A stretch of DNA of 64,000 bases, taken from assembly GCF_038396765.1 (NCBI RefSeq), contig NZ_CP150096.1:4447001-4511000 (forward strand), given 5' to 3'. The translations under genes and the position numbers were made by a program. Below are positions 61,979-64,000 of this stretch, one piece after another. Source of the DNA: Chitinophaga caseinilytica. GTDB lineage: Bacteria; Bacteroidota; Bacteroidia; Chitinophagales; Chitinophagaceae. Each line of letters starts with the position of its first letter. Position 1 is the stretch's first letter. The notes beneath the pieces are model-generated. The model was given only the letters and a program-made list of their open reading frames with translations. It ran no database searches and had not been told where the DNA came from.

Positions 61979-63772
61979 ATGAAGAATATCCGGAATTTCT
62001 GCATTATCGCACACATCGACCATGGCAAGAGTACCCTGGCCGACCGTTTACTGGAATTTACAAAGACCATTTCCGACCGGGACATGCAAGCCCAGGTGTT
62101 GGACGATATGGACCTGGAGCGGGAGAAAGGCATCACCATCAAGAGCCACGCCATCCAGATGACCTATAACGCCAAAAACGGCGAAAAATACGTTTTCAAC
62201 CTGATCGATACGCCCGGCCACGTGGACTTTTCCTACGAAGTGTCCCGCGCGCTGGCCGCCTGCGAAGGCGCCCTGCTGCTCGTAGACGCCGCCCAGGGCA
62301 TCCAGGCGCAAACGATCTCCAACCTGTACCTGGCGATGGAAAACGATCTCGAGATCATTCCCGTCATCAATAAAATCGACATGGCAGGCGCCATGATCGA
62401 AGAAGTGAAAGACCAGATCATCGACCTGATCGGTGTGAAAGATGAAGACATCCTGCTGGCTTCCGGTAAATCGGGCATCGGTATCGAGGAAATCCTCGAA
62501 GCCATCGTCACCCGCATCCCGGCGCCGAGCGGCAATATCGAAGAACCGCTCCAGGCGCTCATCTTCGACTCCGTATTCAACTCCTTCCGCGGTATCATCG
62601 CTTACTTCCGTATCTACAACGGCTCCCTCAAGAAAGGCGATATCATCCGTTTCGTGAACACCGGGGAAGAATACGAAGCCGCCGAAGTGGGCATCCTCAA
62701 ACTGGGCCTCGAACCGAAGAACGAGGTGTTTGCCGGGGACGTGGGATATATCATCACCGGTATCAAAAACGCGAAAGAAGTGAAGGTGGGAGACACCATC
62801 ACCCTCGCCAACCGCCCCTGTTCCGAAGCCATCAAAGGTTTCGAAGAGGTGAAACCCATGGTATTCGCGGGTATTTTCCCCGTGGTAACCGAGGATTTCG
62901 AAGAGCTGCGCGATTGTATGGACAAGCTCCAGCTCAACGACGCATCGCTCACCTATGAGCTGGAAACCTCCCAGGCACTGGGCTTCGGCTTCCGTTGCGG
63001 CTTCCTCGGGATGCTGCACATGGAAATCATCCAGGAAAGGCTGGAACGCGAGTTCAACCAGACCGTGATCACCACCGTTCCCAACGTAGGCTTCATCGCT
63101 TACGACAATAAAGGCGTGAAAGTGATCGTGAACAACCCCTCCGAAATGCTGGAGCCCACGAAAATGGACCGCATCGAAGAGCCCTGGATCCGCGCACAGA
63201 TCATCACCAAACCCGATTACATCGGCAATATCATGACGCTTTGCCTCGGCAAACGCGGCATCCTGCTCAACCAGAGCTATCTCACCACCACCCGCGTGGA
63301 ACTCATGTTCGAACTGCCGCTCACCGAGATCGTGTTCGATTTCTACGATAAACTGAAATCCCAGACCCGCGGTTACGCATCGTTCGACTATACCCCGATC
63401 GGCTTCCGCGAAAGCGATATCGTGAAGATGGACATCCTGCTCAACGCCGAGAAAGTGGACGCCCTCAGCGCCCTGATCCACCGCAGCCGCGCGCAGGACT
63501 TCGGCCGCAAACTCTGCGAAAAACTGAAAGAGCTCCTCCCGCGCCAGCAATTCCTCATCGCCATCCAGGCTGCCATCGGCGCCAAGATCGTAGCGAGGGA
63601 GAATATCAGCGCCATGCGGAAAGACGTGACCGCCAAGTGTTATGGCGGCGACATCTCCCGTAAACGTAAACTGCTGGAAAAACAGAAAGAGGGTAAGAAA
63701 CGGATGCGCCAGATCGGTAACGTGGAAGTACCGCAGGAAGCGTTCCTGGCCGTGCTCAAACTGGATGACTAA
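61979..63772 (+). CDS. lepA: Elongation factor 4 (LepA)
   Basis: The 597-residue translational GTPase (ATG at 61979, [19 protein letters not shown]) has the G motifs [20 protein letters not shown] and NKIDMAGA, domain II ([19 protein letters not shown]), the EF4-specific C-terminal region ([22 protein letters not shown]) and ends with [19 protein letters not shown] and [14 protein letters not shown]. LepA back-translocates or remodels ribosomes and matters under stress and in initiation. An ORF start at 61955 is upstream of the better start. The next gene overlaps its stop by 8 bases. Confidence 0.96.
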   Translation: MKNIRNFCIIAHIDHGKSTLADRLLEFTKTISDRDMQAQVLDDMDLEREKGITIKSHAIQMTYNAKNGEKYVFNLIDTPGHVDFSYEVSRALAACEGALLLVDAAQGIQAQTISNLYLAMENDLEIIPVINKIDMAGAMIEEVKDQIIDLIGVKDEDILLASGKSGIGIEEILEAIVTRIPAPSGNIEEPLQALIFDSVFNSFRGIIAYFRIYNGSLKKGDIIRFVNTGEEYEAAEVGILKLGLEPKNEVFAGDVGYIITGIKNAKEVKVGDTITLANRPCSEAIKGFEEVKPMVFAGIFPVVTEDFEELRDCMDKLQLNDASLTYELETSQALGFGFRCGFLGMLHMEIIQERLEREFNQTVITTVPNVGFIAYDNKGVKVIVNNPSEMLEPTKMDRIEEPWIRAQIITKPDYIGNIMTLCLGKRGILLNQSYLTTTRVELMFELPLTEIVFDFYDKLKSQTRGYASFDYTPIGFRESDIVKMDILLNAEKVDALSALIHRSRAQDFGRKLCEKLKELLPRQQFLIAIQAAIGAKIVARENISAMRKDVTAKCYGGDISRKRKLLEKQKEGKKRMRQIGNVEVPQEAFLAVLKLDD

Positions 63773-64000
63773 TCCCCCTGAAAATATCATTTGTTCATGG
63801 AGTGGCGGGAAAGACAGCTGTTTTGCGCTGATGACCGCCGTGAAATCGGGCCATAAACCCGTAGCACTCCTGAACGTACTGAACGAGAACGGGCAGATTT
63901 CCCGCTCCCACGGCCTGCCGCCGCAGATTTTGCAACAGCAGGCCGCGGCGCTGGGGCTGCCCGTTTTGCTGCAACCTAGCACCTGGCAAGCCTACGAATC
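63765..64000 (+). CDS. Dph6-type ATP pyrophosphatase (diphthine-ammonia-ligase family), partial
   Basis: The ATG at 63765 overlaps the lepA stop by 8 bases and gives [20 protein letters not shown], with the N-type PP-loop SGGKDS at residues 13-18 and further [16 protein letters not shown] as in the Dph6/MJ0570 family. At least 78 residues are visible; the rest is beyond the right edge. In archaea and eukaryotes the family amidates diphthine in EF-2; bacterial members are of uncertain substrate. The overlap suggests translational coupling to lepA. Confidence 0.85.
   Translation, partial: MTNPPENIICSWSGGKDSCFALMTAVKSGHKPVALLNVLNENGQISRSHGLPPQILQQQAAALGLPVLLQPSTWQAYE

Overview
The window is about 64 kb of GC-rich chromosome from a Bacteroidetes organism, most likely a Chitinophaga-like member of the Chitinophagaceae. 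The evidence is a SusC/SusD pair with an ECF-sigma/FecR regulator, TAnnTTTG-type promoter boxes in front of several genes and both tRNAs, DUF2141/DUF2490/DUF5074/DUF6496-type proteins, many predicted lipoproteins and a giant HYR/Ig-type secreted protein. No integrase, transposase, phage structural gene or CRISPR array was seen. Three places look as if one base is missing (about 3830, 49556 and 56300), so either the assembly has small indel errors or these genes are truly broken.

Layout. 1-5710 (minus): the N-terminal part of a giant surface protein with near-identical 86-residue tandem repeats, broken by one frameshift and running off the left edge. 6.1-6.8 kb: rpmI-rplT. 7.0-13.5 kb: housekeeping genes (ispE, a DUF151 nuclease-family protein, etfBA, a small TPR protein, tilS, rhomboid protease, rlmH), with a duplicated ispE tail/terminator. 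13.7-24.6 kb: two identical tRNA-Arg(ACG) genes bracket a co-oriented block of sensor kinase, response regulator, ECF sigma, FecR anti-sigma, SusC, SusD and a small lipoprotein. This looks like a regulated outer-membrane uptake module without linked enzymes.

24.7-28.2 kb: a four-gene minus-strand cassette in which two products are DUF2589-like paralogues and two are unrecognised; its function is unknown. 28.5-35.5 kb: a two-gene operon pairing a TonB-receptor-like barrel that lacks a plug with an alpha-2-macroglobulin-like protein that carries an internal TonB plug and a thioester-type motif. These two loci are the best candidates for undescribed systems. 35.6-45.6 kb: a hybrid histidine kinase, a UbiA-family protein, small stress/DNA-associated proteins, a P-type ATPase, a zinc alcohol dehydrogenase and a CoA-transferase/hydrolase.

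45.6-52.6 kb: a monoacylglycerol-lipase-like hydrolase, then a consensus promoter and cobalamin riboswitch leading into a four-gene operon: BtuG-like propeller lipoprotein, BtuB-like receptor (frameshifted), second BtuG-like propeller and a PKD-type lipoprotein. Together these would capture and import vitamin B12 at the cell surface under riboswitch control. 52.7-64 kb: MscS channel, an AT-rich SUKH-like protein gene, several hypotheticals, a dipeptidyl-peptidase-IV-like enzyme, an acyl-CoA-binding-protein/rocD/VIT-type operon, lepA, and the start of a Dph6-type ATP pyrophosphatase cut by the right edge.
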